DNA from: Owenia fusiformis
Taxonomy: Eukaryota > Annelida > Polychaeta > Sabellida > Oweniidae
Reading direction: 5' to 3'
NCBI GenBank assembly: GCA_903813345.2
Contig: CAIIXF020000004.1
Span: 7,895,525-7,959,524, forward strand
Length of the DNA: 64,000 nucleotides
This document shows positions 11,431 through 34,900 of this stretch, piece after piece. Each line of letters begins with the position of its first letter. Within the stretch, counting starts at the first letter, position 1. A model generated the notes under the pieces. The model searched no databases and was not told the DNA's origin. It saw only the letters and a program-made list of their open reading frames with translations. Both the position numbers and the translations under genes were made by a program.

Positions 11431-12904
11431 CATAAACAATTTCTTCTTTCCATCTTCCACTTTCTACTCTTTAGTTCCTTTGTTAAAACTGTTGTTGCAT
11501 TTTTTGAAATTTTAGTATTTTTCGTTCCTTTTTTGCCAGAACTGAGCATTGTTTTTTTTATTATTAATATTGTTGACTAGTTTTGTTGAAATTATTCTGA
11601 ATTGCTGATAGAAATGATTGATTTTATCTTAAGGATATTATAGTGTATTTGATGCAATTGCTAGAGTTTTGTAAAATTCTTGATAAGTTTTGCTTGCATA
11701 TGTTATGATAATCTGTTCAGTTCGTAGGCAAGGGAGGTATTTACCTAAGTTGCTTCAAATGCCAGCTTATGGACCAGAAATTGAATGTCCTTTGCACAAC
11801 CCTTGCGAAATTCAACCAATGAGAAAAGAATTCAAACTGATTGTGCTTAACATGTTTCGTCCTTTTTCCTATAAAATTTGAATGAACTGCCTGAATTTAG
11901 AGACCATATACCTTTTTGCTTCATTCTTTGTAGATTCACAGATTTCTTGCTTATTCCACCCTTGTTCTTATAAAAAGCGAAATTATGATGGAATTTGAAC
12001 TTTGAGACTAATAGAGTGTCACAGTGCTAGCCATTGCATGTGTTACGTCATCTTTTTCATGAAAAATGCAATGTACTCGAATTGTGTTATTCATGAAAAA
12101 AAGCAATTATGCTAAAGCATGTATTGTAGTGGTCCCATGATGCAATTCTCTGAGAGTAAGGTGCATTATGGGATTTCATCTCTTTCATTTGATGATATTG
12201 TGTGCATGCAGCGAATCAGAATGCAGATGATATTAACCTCCTTTAAAGATTTAAAAATTTCATCTTTCCAAAATATTGTAACAAGATTGATTGTATTTAT
12301 TTTACTTTTAAAAAATCTTGATACTCAATTATGAATAATACAGAATTAATTTTTCTTGTAGTATACAACATTGGGATTCATGGCACGCACATAGTTTCAT
12401 TGCATCAAAAATAAATATCATCATCTATATTTTTTATGTTAAAATAAGACTATATAAGTTGGATTTTCTCATTTATTTTTTTCGATACATTTGCTTTTAG
12501 CTTTAATGTTCACCAAATTTTGAAAATTAAGTTGTAATTAAGCATGGCAAGGTTTGACCTTAAAGTTACAAAACATGTTGGCCAACCCTTGTATGCTAGA
12601 GCACCAAAAGGACTGTTCAAAAACTTTTGCCAAAATTCATTTTAGACCAGACATGCTACTAATGGGGTTTAGAGTAAAAGTTTCAGTGTCAAGGGGTTCA
12701 TATAAAGTATGACATATTCACTTTTCTTACAAGAAAAATCACAATTTAGAAAATGAAGTCTAATTTTGAAAGGTTTTCACTTCAAAAATGGAATTTTGTA
12801 ATTTGGGATGATGAGGGAAAATTCAAAAATCTCACGCATGATCCTTTAATATTTTATTTTTCTAAATGTTTTTGTTCAGTCCTTGTATGCTGTGTCTCGT
12901 CTGT

Positions 12905-12952
12905 TGTGCTTGTTTGTTTGTTTGTTTGTTTGTTTGTTTGTTTTTGTTTGTT
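12905..12952. repeat. (TTTG)n microsatellite
   Basis: This is a run of about ten TTTG units with one interruption. It makes a spurious Cys/Leu/Phe/Val-rich open frame that I do not accept as a gene. Confidence 0.9.
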
Positions 12953-13040
12953 TACTCTAGTTTATTTTTCTTACTCTATTAGGAAAGAATTTGTTCAAGT
13001 GGGGACATACTTGAAGAGAAGGGAATTTCGAGATTAACAG

Positions 13041-13260
13041 TGACAGTACAAAGCCTTTTACAACACACCACAGTGGCCAAACAATCTCAAGTATGATATC
13101 CATGCATATGAGCGTTATACCAGCGTGTACAAGTACGAATACACTTGAGAATGGACTATGGAGGCTGATGGTGGCAGTACAAAGCCTCTTACAACACACC
13201 ACAGTGGCCAAGCAATCTCAAGGCTGATCTCCATGCATACGAGCGTAATCTCACAAAGTA
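13041..13260. repeat. Tandem duplication with 131-bp period
   Basis: The block CAGTACAAAGCC...TTACAACACACCACAGTGG begins at 13044 and again at 13175, each followed by CAATCTCAAG and CCATGCATA.GAGCGT. Confidence 0.8.
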
Positions 13261-13514
13261 CCAGCATTTGAAGATAAGAGACTATTGTGATTGACAATGA
13301 CGGCTGTCAAGATCCATTTGCAAGTGTGATCTAGGTGTGTACTTGTGATGCACAGTACTGTATACCAGTATGATTGGTCGATTCCAGCATTGCCATGCAG
13401 TCTCAGATCAGAATCATATAAGACCATGTACAGTATGGCAAAATGGGGCAAAACAGTCTCAAGTTTGATCTCGTGACATATCCATGTGACTAAACAATCA
13501 ACTATAGCTAGAGT

Positions 13515-13600
13515 CAAGCGTGGCCAAACAATCTTGTATCAGACAAGCGTGGCCAAACAATCTTGTATCAGACAAGCGTGGCCAAACAATCTCAAGCCAG
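13515..13600. repeat. 29-bp tandem repeat, about 2.8 units
   Basis: The unit AAGCGTGGCCAAACAATCTT plus nine bases starts at 13516, 13545 and 13574. Its core GTGGCCAAACAATCT also occurs in the 131-bp duplication just upstream, so the two arrays are related. Confidence 0.85.
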
Positions 13601-13981
13601 AATCTCGCACAAACGTATTGTGTCCGATTAGACAAAATTGGTGCTGAGTCTAAAATGCAACATTTACGTGGCTTAAGTCATAAATGTGACATTGTTCAAA
13701 TCTGAAAATAAAGCGTAGTATGTATGGCTTAAACAGTATTTTGCCCTGATATTTCCCCTAATGTTTATACCATACCTGAATTAATTTTACTGGAGAATTT
13801 TCTTCATGCATATAGCTACTAAGACCATGTACGTGTATTCAGAAAAGTTTTTAGTCAAATGTCTGATTAATCAAGACAAATTTCTAGTAATTCTGAGAGT
13901 TGAATGATTTATATAGGAAAATTTCATAACTCAGTATTGTATTCACCTAACTGTTGATTACTGCCCCTGTGAAAATATTAA

Positions 13982-14082
13982 GAACTGTTCTGGAACTGTT
14001 CCTGAACTATTCTTGAATAGTTCCTGAATCGTTCCTGAACTGTTCATATCTATTCAAGAACAGTTCATGGATAGTTCTTGAA
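13982..14082. repeat. 11-bp array of GAANNNTTC dyads
   Basis: Six consecutive 11-bp units of the form GAACTGTTCCT (with GAATAG or GAATCG variants) are followed by two looser ones. Each unit is a small palindrome. The three-base gap between GAA and TTC differs from the two-base gap of heat-shock elements. Confidence 0.8.
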
Positions 14083-14153
14083 GTGCAAAATGGCACTATT
14101 TCACTGAACTATTCATTGAATTTCTATTGAATAATTTATTCTGCATATTGTAA

Positions 14154-14180
14154 ATACGAGGGTTGACCCAAAAGTTCTGC
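14154..14180. mobile_element. Solo mariner-like end
   Basis: ACGAGGGTTGACCCAAAAGT closely resembles the terminal repeats of the elements at 41808 and 48291 (CGAGGGGTGATTCAAAAGT). I did not find an opposite end nearby, so it is a relic or a truncated copy. Confidence 0.45.
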
Positions 14181-14362
14181 ACCATATGTACGCAAGACTT
14201 GCAGTATTTTATAATGTGTCTGTATGTATGTATTGTGAGTGTATGTACAATATAACTTGCAGTCTAGATGTTGTTATTATTAAATTATTTGTAGTAGGAA
14301 ATCTGTCCAAATGTCTGTTTAAAATAGGGGGGGGGTAGTGTATGAAGATCTCATCAGTAGAG

Positions 14363-14607
14363 AAAAAGTAGGATTGGCTCCCAGAATGCAATCTCGATAT
14401 TATCCAAAAATGACTCTGCTTTGGAAGGATGTTGTGATTTTCAAATTTTGAATCACAAGTTTTTCACTTTCAAAAATCAAGATATGAGCTTGAATCTTTT
14501 GAATTGCTGATTATGAATTTATAAACATTTAAAAGACAATAACGATCTTCTGACATTTTCATTGTTGGAAAATATCAAGATTGCATTCTGGGAGCCAACC
14601 CTCCTTG
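14363..14607. mobile_element. hAT-like MITE, copy A
   Basis: The inverted inner ends GGCTCCCAGAATGCAATCT and ATTGCATTCTGGGAGCC are flanked by the direct repeat AGTAGAGA (14356-14363 and 14608-14615), an 8-bp duplication expected for hAT insertions. The same family occurs at 17584-17843. Confidence 0.65.
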
Positions 14608-15073
14608 AGTAGAGAATGTTGTTATTAGCTCACATGGTGAGCTTTTGCAATCGCTCACTTTTTGAAAAATTCAAGTGAAAGGCAAATCAATATTTTAAAG
14701 GCTGCTTTATGGGAGAAGGGGAGATGTAAAAACAATGATATATATTTAATTTAAAAATCCTTGGCATTATGTAACTATGGAAACCAAATACTAAAATTCG
14801 TCATGTTATATTGGATTCATTAACTTAACTATACCTTACGAACAAAGTAAATATATCAATGTTCATATACCCGGATATGTAATTGTAATTAATCACATTT
14901 TTGGAGAGGGTAAAAGAAGAAAAGTACAATGATGTTACTTTAGCATATATTGTTTTTAAAGGAATTGATTTGTATTTTGAAAGAAATCAATGTATGGTTC
15001 AGTCTTCAAAAGATAATTACATTCTAGGATGCTCTGTTACATTATAAGGAACTATTCTTCATACTAAAATCTG

Positions 15074-15272
15074 CAGTAAAACCTGTCTTTATGGAACACA
15101 CTTTGCAAAGGCCAAATTTATTCCTAGTAAATGGGTGATCCTTATAAATAGACCGAGAGGGTGCTTTAATGTGTAAGACAATGGGACTTATGCTTCTTTT
15201 GAAAACTAATTCATTTTACCTGGTAAGTAGGTGTTTCATACAAAGAGATGTTCTGTCACACAGGTTTTACTG
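15074..15272. mobile_element. CAGTAAAACCTGT MITE with both ends
   Basis: It begins CAGTAAAACCTGTCT and ends ACACAGGTTTTACTG, giving 13-bp inverted termini around about 170 bp. The ends CAGT/ACTG suggest a pogo/Tigger-like family. Confidence 0.6.
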
Positions 15273-15542
15273 TAGTATAATATAATAATTAGAAATATTA
15301 ACTGAAATATTAATCATAATTAATAGCTGAAGGTATCCCTTTCAGTCCCCGAAAACAGTTTGTGCAACTGGTTGACTTTAAAGTTTGAAATCACATACCT
15401 GCAAGATATTCTATGTAATGTGTACCTCAGTGTATATATGTATGCAACTTAATAGAAAACACGGTCATGTAGAATCAAGAACAAATAAAGCTAGAATTTA
15501 ATATATGAATTTTATGTATTTTTTTTGTATTGACCACTCATC

Positions 15543-15989
15543 TAATGCCTGGGTCACATTTGCTCCGATCCATCGGCCGGCGCCTGGCCGATTGAATGTT
15601 TTGTTCAATATTGTATTCAATTTTGAACAAAATACTCAATCGGCCGGGCGCCGTAGTGAAAATCGGAGCAAATGTGACCCAGGCATAATACTAATGCCTG
15701 GGTCACATTTGCTCCGACTCATCGGCCGGCGCCTGCCCGATTGAATGTTTTGTTCAATATTGTATTCAATTTTAAACAAAATACTCAATCGGCTGGGCGC
15801 CGTAGTGAAAATCGGAGCAAATGTGACCCAGGCATAATACTAATGCCTGGGTCACATTTGCTCCGACTCATCGGCCGGCGCCTGCCCGATTGAATGTTTT
15901 GTTCAATATTGTATTCAATTTTAAACAAAATACTCAATTGGCCAGGCGCCGTAGCGAAAATCAAAGCAAATATGACCACTTATCTTACC
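15543..15989. repeat. Three tandem copies of a 149-bp palindromic MITE
   Basis: Units begin at 15543, 15692 and 15841. Each reads TAATGCCTGGGTCACATTTG at its start and the inverse (CAAATGTGACCCAGGCAT) at its end, so every unit can fold on itself almost completely. CGGCCGGCGCC is matched by GGCCGGGCGCC, and the centre is TTGTTCAATATTG. The last unit has a decayed right end. Head-to-tail triplication of a hairpin is unusual and probably arose by replication slippage. Confidence 0.85.
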
Positions 15990-16138
15990 AGTGTCAGTTG
16001 TCATGGTATCATTGGCTATTGGAGCATTTGAAGAACTACCTGGTTAAAACCATTTTTATACCACTTTGTCAAAGTCACCAAACTTCAAGGAAAACTGCAT
16101 GGCAGTTGGACTTTTTATGTCTCCACCACAAGTGGTGA

Positions 16139-16240
16139 CATATTGTTATGGTCACCAACTTTTTTGTGGAAAGATTCAGCGATTGGTTGTTGGTGTTTGT
16201 AACAAATGGTGTAACAGGTGGTGACGTTTTGCATGTTAAT
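16139..16240 (+). repeat. Dispersed repeat family R2, copy 1
   Basis: The words CACCAACTTTTTTGTGGA, TTGGTTGTTGGTGTTTGTAA, CAAATGG and GCATGTTAAT recur in the same order at 35525-35630 and inverted at 23080-23170 and 25640-25725. Confidence 0.6.
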
Positions 16241-16602
16241 GCCTTGTTTACACATATAAGAGGATACAAGTGCCAAGATCTGATAAAGTTTTGGGCAAGC
16301 TGGGTAAATTAATTGGTGGCCATTTTGAATTTTTATTACTGGGTCTAGTTTAATCCAGTTGTTAGTGTCAATTGACGGTCGGGCTACCACCCTCATTCAA
16401 AATCTGATACAAGACATCCATGCTTAAATTTATCCACAATTCCATTGAGCCCTGCACTTAAATCCTTCACTGAAAAACTCACTTTCCAAGTTTCAATATA
16501 ATGGACTGGCACACCATACAAGACCTTTCCATTGAACCCTTAGCCATCTTTTGATTGGCCAAAGAAGTGGGATGTCTTGGCAAGATTATGAAGTCATAAT
16601 TA

Positions 16603-17451
16603 CACCCTATGCAGACAGAGCCTGTGGGAAATATTGGGTGCGGAGCAAATGAGTGGAGGGTGCGGAGCTAACGGTTATTTTTTAATTTAAATTTGGGATA
16701 TTTCTGAAACTAAGCCGTTTTGGGACTTCAAATATACCAAGATATGTGTATTTGACACCAAATATCAATACAATTGTGAAAATAGTAGCGCAATTCATTC
16801 TATAGTGACGCAGTGTGCCTTAAACCTTTCCCAGACCTATATATTTTGAAATTATCCTTTTAATACTGAGTCCCCAGCATTCATAAAAAATGGTGTTCAA
16901 GGTACACTATCTATACAAATTATTTTTGCATCTTTGAAGCCAGGCAGTATCTGTGTGATTTTATAAAAATTCTGAAACTTTTTCAGATATGAGCCCCCTC
17001 TAAATATTGGGTGCGGAGCAGCTCCATAAACGTAGCTCCGCACCCAATATTTAGAGGGGCTCATATCTGAAGAACATTTCCGAATTTTTATAAAATCACA
17101 CAGATACTGCCTGGCTTCCAAGATGCAAAAATAATTTGCATGGGTAGTGTATCTTGAACACCATTTTTTATGAATGCTGGGGACGCAGTATTAAAAGGAT
17201 AGTCTCAAAATATATAGGTCTGGGAAATGTTTAAGGCATAATGCGTCGCTATAAAATGAATTGCACTACTATTTTCACAATTTTATTGATATTTGGTGTC
17301 AAATACACATATCTTGGTATATTTGAAGTCCCAAAACGGCTTAGTTTCAGAAATATCCCAATTTTAAATTCAAAAATGACCGTTAGCTCCGCACCCTCCG
17401 CTCATTTGCGCCGCACCCAATATTTCCCACAGGCTCTGTCTGCATAGGGTG
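16603..17451. mobile_element. 849-bp near-perfect palindrome (fold-back element)
   Basis: The left arm (16603 to about 17019) and right arm (about 17035 to 17451) are inverted copies of each other along their whole length, around a spacer of about 15 bp at 17027. The outer ends are CACCCTATGCAGACAGAGCC and its inverse, and the word GGGTGCGGAGC recurs near both ends of each arm. I see no open frame of note. It is probably a fold-back transposon or an inverted duplication of a MITE. Confidence 0.9.
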
Positions 17452-17583
17452 AAGTAGTATCTAATTAGCTAAGGTTATAGTTTGCATGTGTTCAAATTTA
17501 TAAACATAATTCCATGAAGTTTGAGAACATTAAAATTTTGACATCATAAATCTAGTTAATGTTCCACGATTATTTAGTGTACA

Positions 17584-17843
17584 CAAGGAGGAATGGCTCC
17601 CAGAATGCAATCTCAATATTTTACACAAATGAAAATGTCAGAATGTTGTTATTGTCTGAGATTAAACTCTATAAAGTCATAATCAGCAATCCAAAAGATT
17701 TGAGGTAAAATCGTGATCACTTCTTGTTGTCATAAGACCAAAACTTGTGATTCAAAATTTTAAGTGAACATCATGACATCCTTCAAAATCCGATTCACTG
17801 TTGGAAAACATCAAAATTGCATTCTGGGAGCCAAGCCTCCTTG
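17584..17843. mobile_element. hAT-like MITE, copy B
   Basis: The terminal inverted repeats CAAGGAGGAATGGCTCCCAG and CTGGGAGCCAAGCCTCCTTG bracket 260 bp related to the element at 14363. GTGTACA on the left and GTGTATG on the right may be a decayed target duplication. Confidence 0.7.
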
Positions 17844-18248
17844 GTGTATGAATGAAGAGGGTAGGATTAATTAGAACATGAACACTGGGAAATAACTTAT
17901 TCGGCCTATCAATTTGTCAATGAATTCTCAAAGTCCCAATAAATCTGACAGTACCAATGGACTAAAAATTTATGACGTTATGTAAGACTAGTGATTCATT
18001 ACATTACATTGGATTAGAGGAACATTCCCCCATATTGTATCCCTGGACTTGGAAACATTCATTTAGAATGACACAAGCAACAATTTCAAGACTCATAATG
18101 CATTATATAGCATTGAACTGAACACCCCCTCTGAATAAGAATACATAAGCATGTGATATTCTGTATGCCATATTTGAGTTTCAATGGAATGGGCTGGAAG
18201 TACTGCTGGACAAAGAATGTGAGGTAACAAAAGATCTACATTATCAAA

Positions 18249-18375
18249 CTATACAGTAAAACCTGTCTTAGTGAACACCTCACTCTAGTGGACACCCTTC
18301 CTCTGCACATACTGACTTCTCTATAAATTACCCAATCTGTAGTGAACACCTACCAACACTGAACATGGATATTTT
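18249..18375. mobile_element. CAGTAAAACCTGT MITE, left end
   Basis: TACAGTAAAACCTGTCTTAG, with TA in front, is followed by repeated GTGGACACC/GTGAACACC words like those in the MED12 intron array. No matching right end was seen. Confidence 0.5.
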
Positions 18376-18978
18376 TTCTTGATAAAAAAATGTTCAGTAT
18401 ACATGTACACAGAACTGTATATTAATTCACTTTCATACTTCTGCTTAGATACATGATATCCTTACTATCTTTCCAATAATAGAACAACTCAAACAATATA
18501 AAGTTTACAATGTGTATTACTATTTATAATATTTTGTTCTAAGTTATTACATCAATAAATGATTCAAAGAATTTTTTTAACAGGACATGTCATGCCATCT
18601 ATTTTGGACACAAATCTGCAGTCCATTCAGTGTGAGAACTTATGAGTTTTAACAAAATTTCGTTATCCTGGATGAAAATGTTCAATGTTTTTCTTGGTTG
18701 TAAGTATTCAACAGTTCAAGGGGCCAAACCTTACATATCCACAGTCCAATCAAATACTATATAGCATTATAGTCAAGGGCTCAGTTAGTATCTAAACACA
18801 AGTTGAATTTCCATTCACTGTGAATCCTTATTAATATCCACAATATAGGTATTTTCCAATAGTTCTAATTTCTTCAAAATGGACACATTTCTCAAATCTC
18901 CAAATTGTTCTCTTCATTAATTTTCACAAAATGAAATCACCAAACTATTTTATGGAAACGGGGTAATGATGGATATGT

Positions 18979-31451
<12,473 letters not shown>

Positions 31452-31930
31452 GATGATCTGCGCTGTAGTTTCGCAGAAAACGCGACTTTTAATGACAAAA
31501 AATTTTCACCGGCGATTTTTTTCCAAAATGGCGATTCTTATAGTCTCAAAACCAGGACCCTCAAAACCATTCTTAAACTATATCAGTTTATCTTAAAAAG
31601 CAAAGATTTTATCTTTGTGTGTATCAATTACTGTAAATACTTATTGAAACATTAGATTTCGCTTTTTTTAATCCTTTTAGGGTGAAATTACTAAAACGAT
31701 TCGTAATATTCTGCTGGAGACTATATAATGGTAGCACACACTAGTTTTAATTAATACTCATTGTAGTGGAACTTTTGATCAAATTTGGATAATTTTCTCC
31801 AATTATCAAATCAAATACAATGTTATGATCACATATTTACACATCATTATAATATTTATGCTATCTAGCTTCTGCATGTCAATATTTCAACTGAGGCTAA
31901 CTTACATAGTGCAGTAAGCCAGTAGCAGAA
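31452..31930. promoter_or_regulatory. Shared head-to-head promoter region of PSMD1 and MED12
   Basis: The two start codons point away from each other and are 479 bp apart, so both promoters and 5' UTRs must lie here or overlap. It contains CAAAATGGCGATT (31524-31536), close to the YY1 consensus, which is common in TATA-less housekeeping promoters, and a short CG-rich stretch (ACCGGCG, GAAAACGCGA). I see no convincing TATA box at either side. Confidence 0.65.
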
Positions 31931-34900
31931 ATGGCTTCTTATCCAAATCAAGAACAACGACCCCTAAAAAAGCCAAAATTGGGGCAGTATGGACCAGATA
32001 TTTATCCACAAGAGCCAAAACAAAAGGAGGTGAGTGTAATTCTTACTTATAAACAGCGATTTCAAAGCTAGAGATGGGTTTAAAGGATATATTTAGATTC
32101 AAGATTGTAAAATTAATAAAAAATCATTTTATTTTTGTGATGTGAAAACAATCACAAACATTTTCATGGATTGTTGGAAGTTTTCCATCTATTAGACCGA
32201 ACTTCCACAATCCATGGACATGTCATTCACATTCTGCATCGACTGAAGCTTAATAATCTCAATACCTCAATACCATGATGGTCATCATATGTATCACCCA
32301 TCAAACTATAGAACATTTGCTGTCGTGAGTATGTAAAGAAAATCTAATTCTGAAATTTGGTATAGAGCTCTCTAAAATACTTTTGTCTTGGTATCGTCAG
32401 AAGGAAATTCACTTCTAAGGTTTCCGCAGAAATTAGACTGAGTTGATGACTTGTCACCAGTCGACAAGATAACAGATGATATACAATGTTCTGGAAGCCT
32501 TTTTCATTACATTTAGACCCATGGGAATATTTTGTCCTAGGGCTGCTTCCTTAGACCCAGAGATCACGGTAGACGTTCGCCAATTGCGAATTTTCGAAAG
32601 AGGTGGCGAAAAATATGTAAAGGTATTTCGCAGTTATGGCGAATTAGAGTTGTCACGGTTTCCCGATATTGGACCGAATTTCGGTCCAGATGCTTCGGTT
32701 CGGGACATGGACAGAAAGGGTTAATATCGGTACATAGATTCCTTCACTAAAATGCATAAAAACGTGTATAAATAGCGAGGAACACCTCCGATTACGTTCT
32801 GAAATATTTTCACTTACCTCGTACCTAGATTACACTTCTTTGCATTGAAAAGTGTTATTAACGGACCCGCGATTTCAGGTAGATGGTAATGCTTGTTCGT
32901 AAATTTCTTCATCGTCGTTCGCAAATCTAGTGCATTATCAGTATGCCGGATGTAGGAAAGAAATTGAAAAATCGAGCCGGCATCTAAGTCGAAAAAGTCG
33001 GCAGTTTGGAAGTATTTTGGGACTCCGATATCACAAGGTAAACGAATTGGTAATATTACACCGTGCAGACTATGTGAAATGTCGATCACATTTGCGGCAG
33101 ATGCTTTACATTCAATTTTAATGGACGTTTTTTTATTCCTGAATATGATTTTGAAAAGTTAAACTGAAAGTGAAACTGTCATCATCAGACATTTCATCAT
33201 TTTTAATGTTCTGTCCCGTCCCGTCCCGAAAGTAACGTGTTGAGACCATTTGTACCGTTCCGTACCGTACCGAAATTTTCTTGGACCGTGACACCTCTAT
33301 TGCGAATTCCCTTTTTTACGGTTTTTCAAAATGGCTAATTCATATTTTGGTTGGCTAAAAATATTTTGGAAGATTTAGCCACAATGGCTAACAAGTTTTT
33401 TCAACTATCGTGATCTCTGTTAGACCCATGGGGATATTTTATCGTAGGGCTGCTGCTCACTTTGTTGGGCTATTTTGATCTTGCCCTAACATTTACATTC
33501 CGGTATTCTTGCCATCTTTGAAATTTAAAAAGATAAATTGAGTCTTCAACAGGAAGACTGGAAAAAGGTTGGGGATGTTGATTATTGGCCAAGGTTGAAG
33601 AACTGAAGCTTTAGGCACCAGGACAAATGTTCCATAATTTGATGGAAACCCCCCAGTTCAATAGCTGGATTAATGTAGAGTCTCCTCTTGTGAGTATAAA
33701 GGAGGGGGAGGGGGGGGGGGGGTTGATGCAGGATATAGGTCCATGGTATAATCAACAATGTTTTTCAACCATTTTTTCCAAAATGCTATATATTTGTATA
33801 TGGAATAAATATTATGATGAAATATCTAATCAGTCGTGATTGCTCTCAGACATACTAAATCGCAAGTTGAACTTAAAATTAGAAAAATTTAGGAAACTCA
33901 GTAATATTATTAAGAAATGCCCATTGTTTGTTTACAGGATGAACTGAACACAGAGAATGTAAAGAAAGGATTCAGTAACAATCTCGTCTTCAATGATGAG
34001 GTAAGTCAGCTTCAGGTAGATGCACAAAGGCCAAATGCGACACAAATGAAGAAGATTGCAAACATGATAAAAATCACGATAAAAAAGCATGATAAAAAAC
34101 CATGGGTTGCACTTATGCGTCTGCATATTGTTTATACAATGTATAGATAAATGTTGCGTAGGACGTTGCTATGATCACCAGTGCCTCTAGCGGAAGATTG
34201 TTTGTAACGCATTTGTCACGTGTGTGGATCTTCATGATGGGAATTATGTTATTTTCATTTTTAGAATTACCAATAATTCATGTAAGAGATTTTTTTTTTT
34301 TAATTAATTTATTAACTTATTTAATTAATTTATTCATGAAAGAGATATTTACATGCACTGGTAGGATACATAGTTAAAAATTGAAAAATATCTTGATTGG
34401 ATTTTGAAATGACATTTCAATTTTTTTTGTTTTCAATTTTTTTTAAAGTGTGGAACTACCTTAAGAACCCTTTACAAAAATGAATAAACTTATCACACTC
34501 TTAGAATAAAGATAAACCTCTGAATTAATTGAATAAATCATCAGACTGTGTTGTAATTATGTATTGGAATCCAAAAATTGTTTAATCATCTGAAACCAGG
34601 ATATCATAATCTATTGTTTAAAATTATACATTTTTCTACTCAGTTATTTCTTTCCAAAAATAATGTATAATAAATTTGGCGTTTCTAACAGCTTTCGTTA
34701 TCTGTCCATGATAATCTTTATATGATAATATTTTTAACATATCATATTCATTTGAATTATGTATTATGTGAATGACATCATCGATTGTTTTGAATTGTTG
34801 TTTTTATTATTTTTAGTATGGAACAGCCAGGCATGTTAACATAACACAAGCAAAGGTGAGTTCTTTTTATAAAGTGAAAAACAGTAGTAAGTAATCTAAT

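Larger units (their letters stand above)
8865..18978. other. Intergenic region of about 10 kb between LRCH and PSMD1
   Basis: I find no open frame here with recognisable protein content on either strand. The region holds the repeats and MITE-like elements listed separately, and otherwise AT-rich unique-looking DNA. The 3' UTRs of the convergent genes LRCH (+) and PSMD1 (-) must extend into its two ends. Confidence 0.6.

Noticed and set aside
12753-13037. 94-codon open frame rich in Cys, Leu, Val and Phe
   Set aside because: Its centre is the (TTTG)n microsatellite. It has no domain, and tandem repeats surround it.
13982-14082. Heat-shock element array
   Set aside because: GAA and TTC are separated by three bases, not two, so the spacing does not fit the heat-shock factor consensus.
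32476-32724. 82-codon open frame in MED12 intron 1
   Set aside because: It straddles the border of the hAT-like element at 32559, so it cannot be an old gene.
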